NCBI GenBank assembly: GCA_965226475.1
Contig: CBDDDJ010000003.1
Location: 1,302,001-1,366,000, forward strand
Reading direction: 5' to 3'
DNA: 64,000 nt
Origin: JASLMY01 sp965226475
Lineage (GTDB): Bacteria > Pseudomonadota > Alphaproteobacteria > GCA-2731375
Positions within the stretch are counted from its first letter, which is position 1, and each line of letters begins with the position of its first letter. The translations under genes and the position numbers were made by a program. Shown in pieces: positions 25,579 through 35,847 of this stretch. Below the pieces are notes generated by a model that was not told where the DNA came from, ran no database searches, and was given only the letters and a program-made list of their open reading frames with translations.

Positions 25579-26294
25579 CCGCCCTCTCCATCGTCATCCC
25601 CTGCTACAACGAGGCGGCCAACCTGCCGTTGCTGATCGCCCGGCTGGCCGAGGTAATGGCGCGCGACGACGTCGAGGTGGTGCTGGTCGACAATGGCTCG
25701 TCCGACGGCAGCGAGGCGATCCTGGCCGAGGCGAGCCAGGCGCACGGCTTCCTCGAGACCACCCGGGTCGAGGTCAACCAGGGCTATGGCCACGGCATTC
25801 TCGCCGGCCTTGCCGTGGCGCGGGGCGATATCCTCGCCTGGACCCATGCCGACATGCAGGCCGACCCGGAGGACGCGCTGCGCGGCCTGGCGCTCTTCGA
25901 GGCCTCGGCCGATCCGGGACGGCTCTTCGTCAAGGGGCGGCGTTATGGCCGGCCCTTGGCCGACGTCGTCTTCACGGTTGCCATGGCGGCGTTCGAGTCC
26001 GTGCTGCTGGGGCGGAGGATGTCGGACATCAACGCCCAGCCGACGATGTTCGCCCGCGCCTTCCACGAGGGCTGGCGGGCGCCGCCGGGCGACTTCTCGC
26101 TCGACCTCTACGCCTATTACCAGGCCCGGATTGCCGGCCTCGAGGTCACCCGCTTCCCCGTCCGCTTCGGCGAGCGGGCGCACGGCACCTCGCACTGGAA
26201 CGTCGACTGGAAGGCCAAGGCGCGCTTCATCCGCCGTACCATGAGTTACAGCCTGGAACTGCGCCGCCGCCTGAGGGAGGGGCCATGCTTCTGA
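25575..26294 (+). CDS. Family 2 glycosyltransferase (polyprenol-phosphate sugar transferase type)
   Basis: 239 residues, GT-A fold. Seen: ALSIVIPCYNEAANLPLLIA at the N-terminus, VEVVLVDNGSSDGSEAILAE, NQGYGHGILAGLAVARGDIL and the metal-binding region AWTHADMQADPEDALRGL. The closing part is RFGERAHGTSHWNVDWKAKA, RFIRRTMSYSLELRRRL. No membrane helix, so it is a soluble or peripheral enzyme like dolichol-phosphate mannose synthases. Start GTG 25575 has GGAGGTC upstream. It is the first gene of a tight operon; its stop overlaps the next gene by 10 bp. It probably makes a polyprenyl-phosphate sugar used by the membrane transferase two genes on (inference). Confidence 0.87.
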   Translation: MTALSIVIPCYNEAANLPLLIARLAEVMARDDVEVVLVDNGSSDGSEAILAEASQAHGFLETTRVEVNQGYGHGILAGLAVARGDILAWTHADMQADPEDALRGLALFEASADPGRLFVKGRRYGRPLADVVFTVAMAAFESVLLGRRMSDINAQPTMFARAFHEGWRAPPGDFSLDLYAYYQARIAGLEVTRFPVRFGERAHGTSHWNVDWKAKARFIRRTMSYSLELRRRLREGPCF

Positions 26295-26869
26295 TCCGCC
26301 ATCGCCGCAACACGCCGGAGGAACTGGCCGAAACGCCGCGCGACCAGGGCGTCGAGGTCGACATCCGCAGCCAGGGTGATCATCTGGTGATCCACCACGA
26401 TCCTTTCGTCGTCGGCGGCCGCTTCGAGGACTGGCTGAGGGGCTACGAACACGGCACGCTGATCTTGAACGTGAAGGAGGAGGGGTTGGAGGCGCGCGTG
26501 CTGGCGGCCGTGGCGGCCGAGGGCATCGAGGATTTCTTCTTCCTCGACCAGTCCTTCCCTTTCCTGATCCGCACGGCGCGCGCGGGCGAGCGGCGCTGCG
26601 CGGTTCGCGTCTCGGAATACGAAGTGATCGATACCGCGATGACGCTTGCCGGCATGATCGAGTGGGTCTGGGTCGATTGCTTCTCGCGCTTTCCGCTGAC
26701 CGGCGCGGACGCGGCCCGGCTGCAAGGAGCCGGCTTCCACCTCTGTCTCGTCTCGCCCGAATTGCAGGGCCGCGAGACGACGGAGATAGCGCAATTGCGG
26801 ACGCTGATGGCGGCACGCGGCATCCGCGCCGAGGCGGTCTGCACCAAGGCGCCCGAACTCTGGCGATGA
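26285..26869 (+). CDS. Short glycerophosphodiester-phosphodiesterase-like protein
   Basis: 194 residues, compared with about 240-300 in usual GDPD enzymes. Seen: MLLIRHRRNTPEELAETPRD in place of the canonical AHRG start, EVDIRSQGDHLVIHHDPFVV (ExD and H-DP), TLILNVKEEGLEARVLAAVA and FFFLDQSFPFLIRTARAGER. TIM-barrel catalytic residues Glu/Asp/His of the ExD..HHDP motif are kept, while the first HRG motif is altered to IRHRRN. It overlaps both neighbours in the operon (10 bp upstream; 7-bp gap downstream). It may act on a glycosylated phosphodiester, but no substrate can be claimed. Confidence 0.78.
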   Translation: MLLIRHRRNTPEELAETPRDQGVEVDIRSQGDHLVIHHDPFVVGGRFEDWLRGYEHGTLILNVKEEGLEARVLAAVAAEGIEDFFFLDQSFPFLIRTARAGERRCAVRVSEYEVIDTAMTLAGMIEWVWVDCFSRFPLTGADAARLQGAGFHLCLVSPELQGRETTEIAQLRTLMAARGIRAEAVCTKAPELWR

Positions 26870-26876
26870 GGGCGTG

Positions 26877-28958
26877 ATGGGCTCGAGGGAGATCCTGCGC
26901 CAGCCGCTCTTCCGGGCGGGGCTCGCCCTCAAGCTGGCGCTGGTGGTCCTCGTCGTACCGGAGGTGCAGCACGAGTGGTTCCTGCCCTTCGTCCGCTTCC
27001 CGCTGTTGAATCCCAGCGCCGATCCCTGGACCGACTTCATCCGGGCCGGTGGCGACGCGCTGGCCTTCCCCTATGGCGTCGTGATGGTGCTGGCGCACCT
27101 GCCGACGGTGGCGATCGGCCTCGTCGTCGACCAGCTTGCCGACGTCGACTATCTCGCGGGCGTCGGCTTCCGGGCCAGCCTGCTGCTGGCCGACATTTGG
27201 GCGCTTCTGCTGCTCGGCCGCTTGGCCGGTGGCCACCAGCGCGCGCTGGTGATCTTTTACTGGCTCTCTCCCTTCTCCTTCTACGTCACCTATTGGCACG
27301 GCCAGACCGACGTGGTGCCGGTGGTCTTCCTGCTGGGGTCGCTGCTCTATCTGAAGGATGCGCGGCCGCGCGCCGCCGGCATCGCCGCGGGCCTGGCCAT
27401 CGTCGCCAAGCTGTCGATGGTGCTGGCCGGTCCCTTCCTGCTGCTCTACCTCTGGGTCAACAAGCGGACGCGCGACCTGGCGATCCCGTTCGCCGCCGCG
27501 GCGGCCTGGACCATGCTGGTCGCCCAGGGTCCGTGGCTCGCCTCCCCCGGGTTCCGCGAGATGGTTTTCGGCAGCCGCGAAATCGGCAAGGTCTATCAAC
27601 TCAGCCTCGAGCTGGCGCCGGGCCTCGCGCTCTATCTGACGCCGCTGGTCTACCTGCTGCTGCTCTATGTCGTCTGGCGCTTCCGGCGGCAGAACTTCGA
27701 GCTGTTGCTGGCGGTCCTGGGCGTGGTGTTTTTCGCCGTGGTGCTGATGACGCCCGCCTCGGTCGGCTGGTATCTCTGGGTGCTGCCGTTCCTGGCGCTC
27801 TATCAGGCGCGGGTCGGTGGGAATTCCGTGTTTCTCACCTCGGTGTTCGCCCTGCTGCTGATTAGCCACCACCTGCTCTATTCGCAGGGCGCCAAGGTCC
27901 CGTTCCTGGGCCTCGACTACACCTGGCAGGGGGCGGAGTTCGCGGCCCACGTGTCGGGGCACGCCCGCTCCCTCTGGCTGACGCTGATTACCGCCTTCGG
28001 CGTCGTGCTGGCGGTGGGCATGTACCGGCGCGGCGTCACCGACAACGATTTCCATCGCCTCGGCCGCCGGCCGCTGACGGTCGGCATCGCCGGCGACAGC
28101 GGCGCGGGCAAGAGCACGCTGGCGCTCGCCATCGCCGGCCTCTTCGGCGAGCGGGCGGTGACCCACGTCACCGGCGACGACTACCACCTGTGGGAGCGGC
28201 ACGAGCCGATGTGGCGCGCGCTCACCCACCTGGACCCGCGCGCCAACGACCTGCGACGTTTCACCCAGGACGCCCTCGGCATGATCGAGGGGCGCAGCGT
28301 CGTCGCCCGGCGCTACGACCACGCCACCGGGCGCTTCACCCAGCCGGAAGTCATGCCGGCGAACGACGTCGTCATCGTCTCCGGCCTGCACACGCTCTAT
28401 CCCCCCGAACTCCGCGCCCGCCTCGACCTCCGCGTCTTCGTCGGCGCGGAGGACGCGCTGAGACGTCACTGGAAGATCGCCCGCGATGTCGCCGAGCGCG
28501 GGCACGCGCGGGACGCGGTCGAGGCCTCGCTCGCCCGCCGCGCGCCGGATGGCAAACGCTATATCGAGCCCCAAGCCCGCCACGCCGACCTCGTCTTCAC
28601 CCTGCTACCCATCGACCCGGCGATGCTGGACGGCGAGGGAAAAATCGGCGAGGACCGGGTGAAACTCCGGGTGCGCCTGCGCGAGGGGCTCTATTACGAA
28701 CAGCTCTCCCGCGTGCTGATCGGCGTTTGCGGCCTGAGCGTCGACGTCGAGGGGATCGACCACGACGCCACCGTCGCCTTCGTGGTCGACGGCGAGGTGG
28801 CGGCGGAGGACATCGCGCTCGCCGCGCGGATGCTGGTGCCCCGCCTCGATGAACTGCTCGACCGCGCCCCCGAATGGCGCGGCCGGATGGCCGGTATCAT
28901 GCAGCTGGTGACCCTGGTCGAGATCGACCAGGCCTTGAGGGAACGGACATGGCGATAA
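26877..28958 (+). CDS. Membrane glycosyltransferase fused to a uridine-kinase/phosphoribulokinase-like domain
   Basis: 693 residues. The N-terminal 385 or so form a polytopic GT-C-like domain (helices such as LALKLALVVLVV, LLLADIWALLLLGRL, LALYLTPLVYLLLLYVVW, LLLAVLGVVFFAVVLM). It has PIG-M/GPI-mannosyltransferase-style segments WLSPFSFYVTYWHGQTDVVP and FLLGSLLYLKDARPRAAGIA. From residue 403 a P-loop kinase follows: GIAGDSGAGKSTLALAIAGL, HVTGDDYHLWERHEPMWRAL, LDPRANDLRRFTQDALGMIE, VVIVSGLHTLYPPELRARLD. It ends with an extension including VKLRVRLREGLYYEQLSRVL. The fusion implies that a lipid-linked or transferred sugar is phosphorylated at the membrane, or that kinase and transferase share a product (inference). 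ATG 26877; GTG 26874 is possible. The HAD gene overlaps its end by 10 bp. Confidence 0.85.
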   Translation: MGSREILRQPLFRAGLALKLALVVLVVPEVQHEWFLPFVRFPLLNPSADPWTDFIRAGGDALAFPYGVVMVLAHLPTVAIGLVVDQLADVDYLAGVGFRASLLLADIWALLLLGRLAGGHQRALVIFYWLSPFSFYVTYWHGQTDVVPVVFLLGSLLYLKDARPRAAGIAAGLAIVAKLSMVLAGPFLLLYLWVNKRTRDLAIPFAAAAAWTMLVAQGPWLASPGFREMVFGSREIGKVYQLSLELAPGLALYLTPLVYLLLLYVVWRFRRQNFELLLAVLGVVFFAVVLMTPASVGWYLWVLPFLALYQARVGGNSVFLTSVFALLLISHHLLYSQGAKVPFLGLDYTWQGAEFAAHVSGHARSLWLTLITAFGVVLAVGMYRRGVTDNDFHRLGRRPLTVGIAGDSGAGKSTLALAIAGLFGERAVTHVTGDDYHLWERHEPMWRALTHLDPRANDLRRFTQDALGMIEGRSVVARRYDHATGRFTQPEVMPANDVVIVSGLHTLYPPELRARLDLRVFVGAEDALRRHWKIARDVAERGHARDAVEASLARRAPDGKRYIEPQARHADLVFTLLPIDPAMLDGEGKIGEDRVKLRVRLREGLYYEQLSRVLIGVCGLSVDVEGIDHDATVAFVVDGEVAAEDIALAARMLVPRLDELLDRAPEWRGRMAGIMQLVTLVEIDQALRERTWR

Positions 28959-29725
28959 GGCGACGAAGCGGACAAGCGCTCGACACCGCGCCCAGGGCGG
29001 TGATCTTCGATCTCGACGACACGCTCTACGCCTATGCGCCCGCGCACGAGGCGGCGACGGCGATCGTCGAGGCCAAGGCGGTGCAGCTCCTGGGCGTGGA
29101 GCGGGTGGCCTTCGCCGAGGCGGTGGCGCGCGGCCGGGCCGCGACCAAGACGCAACTGGGCGAGACCGCGAGTTCGCACAGCCGGCTGTTGTATTTCCAC
29201 CGCGCGATCGAGCTGCTGGGCATGAAGAGCCGTCCCTTGACCAGCCTGGACCTGGAGCAGACCTACTGGCGCGCCTTCCTGGCCCACGCGCGCCTGTTCC
29301 CCGAGGTCGACGACTTCGTCCGCGACCTCCGCGGCGCCGGCGTGGCCACGGCGGTGCTGACCGATCTCACCGCCCAGATCCAGTTCCGCAAGTTGGTCTA
29401 TTTCGGCCTCGAGGGGGCCTTCGATTTCGTCGTGACGTCCGAAGAGGCCGGCGCCGACAAGCCCGCCTTCGCCCCCTTCCGCTTGATGCTGGACAAGCTC
29501 GCCGTCGCGCCCGCCGAGACCTGGATCATCGGCGACAGCCCCATGGCCGACATCCAGGGCGCCCGGAGCTTCGCCATCACCACCCTCCAGATGCGCCGCC
29601 CGGGCGCCACCATCGGCGAGGGCGAACTGGCCCCCGACGCGACCTTCGACGAGTTCGCGGATCTCAGGCAGTTGCTGAGGGAACTGATCGGAGACGAGGG
29701 GGGCGGGGGGCATCATGGCCCCTGA
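28949..29725 (+). CDS. HAD-superfamily phosphatase
   Basis: 258 residues. HAD motif I VIFDLDDTLYAYAPAHEA (nucleophile Asp21), motif II in GVATAVLTDLTAQIQFRKL, a Lys in TSEEAGADKPAFAPFRLML (motif III) and motif IV WIIGDSPMADIQGARSFAI. The C1 cap is helical (residues about 35-115). It overlaps the kinase-fusion gene by 10 bp and is last in the operon, so it probably removes a phosphate from a sugar or nucleotide intermediate of the same route. Substrate not visible in sequence. Confidence 0.88.
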   Translation: MAIRRRSGQALDTAPRAVIFDLDDTLYAYAPAHEAATAIVEAKAVQLLGVERVAFAEAVARGRAATKTQLGETASSHSRLLYFHRAIELLGMKSRPLTSLDLEQTYWRAFLAHARLFPEVDDFVRDLRGAGVATAVLTDLTAQIQFRKLVYFGLEGAFDFVVTSEEAGADKPAFAPFRLMLDKLAVAPAETWIIGDSPMADIQGARSFAITTLQMRRPGATIGEGELAPDATFDEFADLRQLLRELIGDEGGGGHHGP

Positions 29726-29893
29726 CCTCGGGGACGCGCCGCCCAATGTCCGCGGCCACGGCGCGGGCGGATCACCGCGGGTGGACATCGCGGAGGGCCA
29801 GGAGACGGACGCGGTCCACCTCGGGCGCTCGGGCCTCGGCATTATCCATGCCCGTGCCGACGACCGGGTGGCCGGGTACGATCCTGAAAGACT

Positions 29894-30799
29894 CTAGCCC
29901 TCGCGCTCGATCCAGTCGGTGACCAGGCGGTGGCTGATCGAGTCGACCGGCGGCAGGAACAGTTCGCCCGAGGCGGTCTGTTCGGCGATCTCCTCGCGGG
30001 TGTACCAGGCCGCCGCCACGATCTCCTCGCCGTCGACCTCGATCTCGGTACTGGTCGCCTTGGCGGTGAAGCCCAGCATCAACGAGCAGGGGAACGGCCA
30101 GGGCTGGGAGGAATGGTAGCGCACCTCGTCGACATGGACGCTGACCTCTTCCAGGATCTCGCGGCGGACCGCGTCCTCCAGCATCTCGCCGATCTCGACG
30201 AAGCCGGCGATGGTCGAGCGGCGGTTGACAGGCCAGGCGCCGCGCCGGGCCAAGAGGCAGCGCGAGCCGTCGTGCACCAGGGTGATGACGGCGGGATCGG
30301 TGCGGGGGAAATGCATCCGCCCGCAATCCTCGTTCGTGCAGCGGCGCATGTGGCCCGCCCGCTCGGAGCGCGAGGGCGCGCCACAGATGCCGCAGAACTT
30401 GTGCGTGCGGTGCCAGTGCGCCAGACCGCGCGCGTAGGCCAGCACGGCGGCGTCGCGCCGCGACATGTCGAGCGCCACGTCGCGCACGTCGTGGAAGACG
30501 TCCTCCGGCATGCCGAGCGGGACGATATCTTCCAGATGCAGGGCGAAGCGGGCCACGCCTTCTTCGATGCCGAGAAAGATCAAGCCGTCGGCCTCGCCGT
30601 CCGGCACCCGGGCCATGGAGATGGTGCCGGGGCGCAAGGAATCCTCCGCCGCGACCAGACAGCGGCCGCGCCAGACGGGATGGATGCGGGTCTCGGGTTC
30701 CGCCAATCGGGCGGCCAGCCACTCCGCGTCGAGGCGGCGGAGGTCGGCCCGGTCGAAGCCGCGATCGGCGTAAAGATTGTCGATTTCCATGCCCCTCAT
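29894..30799 (-). CDS. nudC: NADH pyrophosphatase
   Basis: 301 residues. Cleaves NAD(H) or the NAD cap of RNA. A zinc ribbon with two pairs of Cys (FCGICGAPSR..CTNEDCGRMHFPRTDP) is followed by the Nudix box GFVEIGEMLEDAVRREILEE (about residues 196-215) and the NudC-specific SQPWPFPCSLMLGF. It continues to an AAAWYTREEIAE region. Length matches the family. Start ATG 30799 overlaps the stop of the upstream MmgE/PrpD gene (ATGA); ATG 30790 with GAGGGGC is an alternative. It is third gene of a coupled set with the FAD oxidoreductase and MmgE/PrpD. Confidence 0.92.
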   Translation of the reverse strand: MRGMEIDNLYADRGFDRADLRRLDAEWLAARLAEPETRIHPVWRGRCLVAAEDSLRPGTISMARVPDGEADGLIFLGIEEGVARFALHLEDIVPLGMPEDVFHDVRDVALDMSRRDAAVLAYARGLAHWHRTHKFCGICGAPSRSERAGHMRRCTNEDCGRMHFPRTDPAVITLVHDGSRCLLARRGAWPVNRRSTIAGFVEIGEMLEDAVRREILEEVSVHVDEVRYHSSQPWPFPCSLMLGFTAKATSTEIEVDGEEIVAAAWYTREEIAEQTASGELFLPPVDSISHRLVTDWIEREG

Positions 30800-32214
30800 G
30801 CTCCCTCGGCCGCCAAGGGCGCCACCAGATCGCCGGCCCGCTTCCGTTCCAACGCCGCCGTTGCCGCCTCGAGGTCGCGGATCGCGTCCGCCGGCAGCAG
30901 GTCGGCCAGCAGGCCCCGCGCCTTGTCATGCAAGGCCTCGACGCGCGCCGGATTGGCGGTCGAACCGGAAGGATCGTTGACATAGACCCTGCGCGGCCCC
31001 TCGGCGGTCGCGATCTCGACCCAGCCGCAAAAATTCGCGGGATAGATATCGTCCAGCGCGGGATCGTGTACCAGGCGGACCGCGCGGGCGCGGGCCACGA
31101 TCGCTGGATCGGCCAGCTTCTCCGGCTCGAACTGGGGCGGCAGCACCTGGCCGTCCTGGAGCGCGGCGGCGATGCAGTAGCGCGCGCTCATCTGGCCATT
31201 CAGTTCCGTGCCCGGGTCGTAGTCGAAGCCGCACTGGACGTCGACCACGCGGGCGAGACCGGCGGTGACGGGGACCTCGGGGCCGGGCGCGCCGCCGAGT
31301 TCGCCGCGCAGCTGGATCGCCGCGTCGACATAGCTGTGCAAGCTGCCACAGCAGGAATAGGGCTTGAAGGCGGTGTCGTCGGCGCGCCACGCGAGACCGA
31401 GATCCTCGGTCAAGGCCTCCGGGTGGGTGACGTCGGAGTGTGCTTCCAGCAGGCCGCCGTCCTCGGCCTCGTATATTTGCGTCGGGCCGGTGACGCCGCG
31501 GGCCGCGAGCGCCACGGCCGTGATCCCGGCCCGGGCGGCGAAGCCCGGGTGCAGCCGCTTGCTCATGGCGCCGTCGGCATTGAAAGCGAAGAGGCCGGCG
31601 CCCTGGGTTCCCGCCAATCCGAGCGCCCAGGCGGTCCGCTCCGCGTCCAGGCGCATCAACACGGCACCGGCCGCCGCCGCGCCCAAGGGCCCGGAGATGC
31701 CGGTCAGGTGCCAGCCGCGCAGGCGCGCGGCCGAGGGGTCGAGAGCCAGGCAGGTTCGAATCATCACTTCGTAGCCGGCGGCGATGGCGCATTCGATCAG
31801 CGCGCCCGGCGCATCGCGCGCCTCGGCCAGGGCGAGCACGGCCGGGATCACCACGGCGCCCGGGTGCAGCTTGGCGGTGTGGAAATCGTCGAGCTCGAAG
31901 GCATGCGCCGCCACCGCGTTGGCCATCGCCGCGTCGGCCGGGCGGTAGGCGGGCGCCGCATCGCCCCAGATCGTCGCCAATCCCGCCCCGCCCGCGCTCG
32001 CGGGATAGTCGTCGAGCCAGTCGCGGACCGCGCCGGCCCAGGCCCGCTCCCGCCCGTGACGGCCGGCGGCCAGCGTATCGAGCAGGGCGAGACGGATCGC
32101 CAGCCGCGTCTTTTCCGGCAGGTCGTCGGACGTCAGGCCGGCGACCCATTCGGCGAGCCGGCGGGTCGGAAAGGCGTCGCCTTGGGGCGCGGACGGGGCT
32201 TCGGACTCGCTCAT
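30796..32214 (-). CDS. MmgE/PrpD family protein
   Basis: 472 residues. The family includes 2-methylcitrate dehydratase, aconitate decarboxylase and other dehydratase-like enzymes. Seen: LAIRLALLDTLAAGRHGRER, NAVAAHAFELDDFHTAKLHP with the conserved D-D-x-H, GYEVMIRTCLALDPSAARLR, GWHLTGISGPLGAAAAGAVL, SKRLHPGFAARAGITAVAL, FKPYSCCGSLHSYVDAAIQL, and VDVQCGFDYDPGTELNGQMS. Both ends overlap neighbours by 4 bp, so translation is coupled. Nothing nearby supports a methylcitrate cycle, so a different substrate is likely. Confidence 0.88.
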   Translation of the reverse strand: MSESEAPSAPQGDAFPTRRLAEWVAGLTSDDLPEKTRLAIRLALLDTLAAGRHGRERAWAGAVRDWLDDYPASAGGAGLATIWGDAAPAYRPADAAMANAVAAHAFELDDFHTAKLHPGAVVIPAVLALAEARDAPGALIECAIAAGYEVMIRTCLALDPSAARLRGWHLTGISGPLGAAAAGAVLMRLDAERTAWALGLAGTQGAGLFAFNADGAMSKRLHPGFAARAGITAVALAARGVTGPTQIYEAEDGGLLEAHSDVTHPEALTEDLGLAWRADDTAFKPYSCCGSLHSYVDAAIQLRGELGGAPGPEVPVTAGLARVVDVQCGFDYDPGTELNGQMSARYCIAAALQDGQVLPPQFEPEKLADPAIVARARAVRLVHDPALDDIYPANFCGWVEIATAEGPRRVYVNDPSGSTANPARVEALHDKARGLLADLLPADAIRDLEAATAALERKRAGDLVAPLAAEGA

Positions 32215-33506
32215 GATTTCTTCTCTCGACCGTGGGCGGCGCGGATATCGCGCCAGAGGTAGGGGATCAGCGCCAGCCGGGCGAGCGGCACGGCCAGATC
32301 GTGGAACGGCACGCCGCCGGTTTTCTCTTTCGGGATCGGCAATTCCCGGTCGGCCAGGCCCCGGACCCGGGCCGCCAGCAGCTTGCCCATCGCCGTCGCC
32401 AGCGCGGTTCCCCGCCCATTATAGCCGAGCCCGGCGAAGAGGCCCGGCGCCGGCTCCAGATAGCGCGGCAGGCGGTCCATGGTCATCGCCACCTTGCCAT
32501 CCCAAATGTAATCGACCTCGACGTTGCCGGCCTGGGGAAAGGTGTGTCGTACCCGCTCGATCACCGCGCGGGTCGCCTGCTCGACCGAGAAGACGGGAAA
32601 GATATGGTCGGCCCCCGTCACCAGCCGGCCGTCGCGGTCGTAGCGGAAGGGCCAGAGCACGGCACGGCTGTCGGAGAGGCTCTGCCGCCCGGGCAGCACG
32701 GATTCGCGGACGTTGTCGCCGAGCGGGCGGGTCGCGCCGAGGAAGATGCGAAACGGCACCACGCTCTCCTTGATCCCGGGATAGAGCCGGTCGGAATAGG
32801 CGTTGGTCGCCAGGATCACCGCGTCGGCCTCCACCGCGCCGGCGGGCGTCTCCAGCCGCCAGCCGCCGGCCGCCCGCCGGGCGAGCCGGGTCGCCGGCGA
32901 GGCGCCGTGCACGGCGGCGCCGGCGGTCAGCGCGGCGCGGGCGAGGCCGCGGGCATAGCTCAGGGGATGGATGTTGCCGCCGCGCTCATGCAGCCAGGCG
33001 CCGTGGTAGACGTCGCTTCCGACCATGTCGCGCGTCTGGTCGCGGTTCAGCATGCGGACCTGGGCACCCCGCGCCGCCCACTGGTCGTGCCGGCCCTCGA
33101 CCAGCGCGGCGCGGGCGGGCGAATCGATCGGCATCAGCCAACCGACCTGGAGGGCGTCGCAGTCGATTTCGTGTTCGCGGATCAGTTCGAACACCAGTTC
33201 GGCGGAGCCGGCGATCCAGTCGTTCATCCGCTCGCCCCGTTCGGGGCCCAGCCGGCGCGCCAGGTCGTCGGGTCCGTGCGCGCCGATCGCGGGGATCACC
33301 TGGCCATGATTGCGGCCCGAAGCGCCGAAGCCCGGCTGTTCCGCCTCCAGCACCACGACATCCACGCCCGCCTCGGCCAGATGGAGCGCCGCCGACAGTC
33401 CGGTATAGCCTGCACCGACGATCGCCACGTCGGCTTGCCGCTCGCCCTCGAGCGCCGGCGTCGATGGCGCCGCGCCGGCCGTCGCCGCCCACAGGCTCGA
33501 TGTCAT
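32211..33506 (-). CDS. FAD-dependent amine/amino-acid oxidoreductase (DAO family)
   Basis: 431 residues. Seen: the dinucleotide-binding fold DVAIVGAGYTGLSAALHLAE (GxGxxG) and VVVLEAEQPGFGASGRNHGQ. Then DAVILATNAYSDRLYPGIK and the C-terminal YIWDGKVAMTMDRLPRYLEP, GLFAGLGYNGRGTALATAMG typical of PuuB/glycine-oxidase-like enzymes. ATG 33506 has GGAGAG 8 nt upstream; GTG 33521 is possible. First gene of the set with MmgE/PrpD and NudC, overlapping the former by 4 bp. It probably oxidises an amine or amino acid; the substrate is not readable. Confidence 0.88.
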   Translation of the reverse strand: MTSSLWAATAGAAPSTPALEGERQADVAIVGAGYTGLSAALHLAEAGVDVVVLEAEQPGFGASGRNHGQVIPAIGAHGPDDLARRLGPERGERMNDWIAGSAELVFELIREHEIDCDALQVGWLMPIDSPARAALVEGRHDQWAARGAQVRMLNRDQTRDMVGSDVYHGAWLHERGGNIHPLSYARGLARAALTAGAAVHGASPATRLARRAAGGWRLETPAGAVEADAVILATNAYSDRLYPGIKESVVPFRIFLGATRPLGDNVRESVLPGRQSLSDSRAVLWPFRYDRDGRLVTGADHIFPVFSVEQATRAVIERVRHTFPQAGNVEVDYIWDGKVAMTMDRLPRYLEPAPGLFAGLGYNGRGTALATAMGKLLAARVRGLADRELPIPKEKTGGVPFHDLAVPLARLALIPYLWRDIRAAHGREKKS

Positions 33507-33734
33507 CGTCGATCTCTCCACGGGCCTCTACTCCGCATTCCAAACGTGACGCATTCAAACCGCGGCGGCCCGGTACTGTCCAGTGGTGGATGGGAATGGC
33601 CCGGCGGTCCCGTCGCGAGATCGACCCGGAAGCGTCGACCATCCCAAAAAAAACGGGGGTGGTGGAGGTGAGAGGCGAAACCTCGAACCGGAACCCGCGC
33701 GTTGGGTTGGCGGGCGGCAACGTGCAAACGGAAA

Positions 33735-33811
33735 TGGTGGGCCCGGCAGGGCTCGAACCTGCAACCAGACCGTTATGAGCGGCCGGCTCTAACCAGTTGA
33801 GCTACGGGCCC
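33735..33811 (-). tRNA. tRNA with CAU anticodon (Ile2 or Met)
   Basis: 77 nt on the minus strand, starting GGGCCCGTAGCTCAACTGG and ending GGGCCC-ACCA. The anticodon stem-loop CCGCTCATAACGG gives CAU. Acceptor bases GGGCCCG resemble the isoleucine-2 type read after lysidine modification, but an elongator Met tRNA cannot be ruled out by eye. It follows rpoD by 34 bp on the same strand. Confidence 0.92.
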
Positions 33812-33845
33812 CCAAGGGTGGCAAACCGGCGGCGGCCGGGCGCCC

Positions 33846-35759
<1,914 letters not shown>

Positions 35760-35847
35760 TCGCCACCTTGCTCCCCGGTCGTGGTCCCGGACGCCGTGCC
35801 CGAAACCGCTGCCCCACCCTGATATCTCACGAGGCGCGCCGGCGCCC

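Noticed and set aside
25260..28583. Minus-strand open frame of over 1100 codons opposite the glycosyl operon
   Set aside because: High-GC antisense shadow: low-complexity His/Arg/Gln-rich translation with no domains, while the plus strand has four convincing genes.
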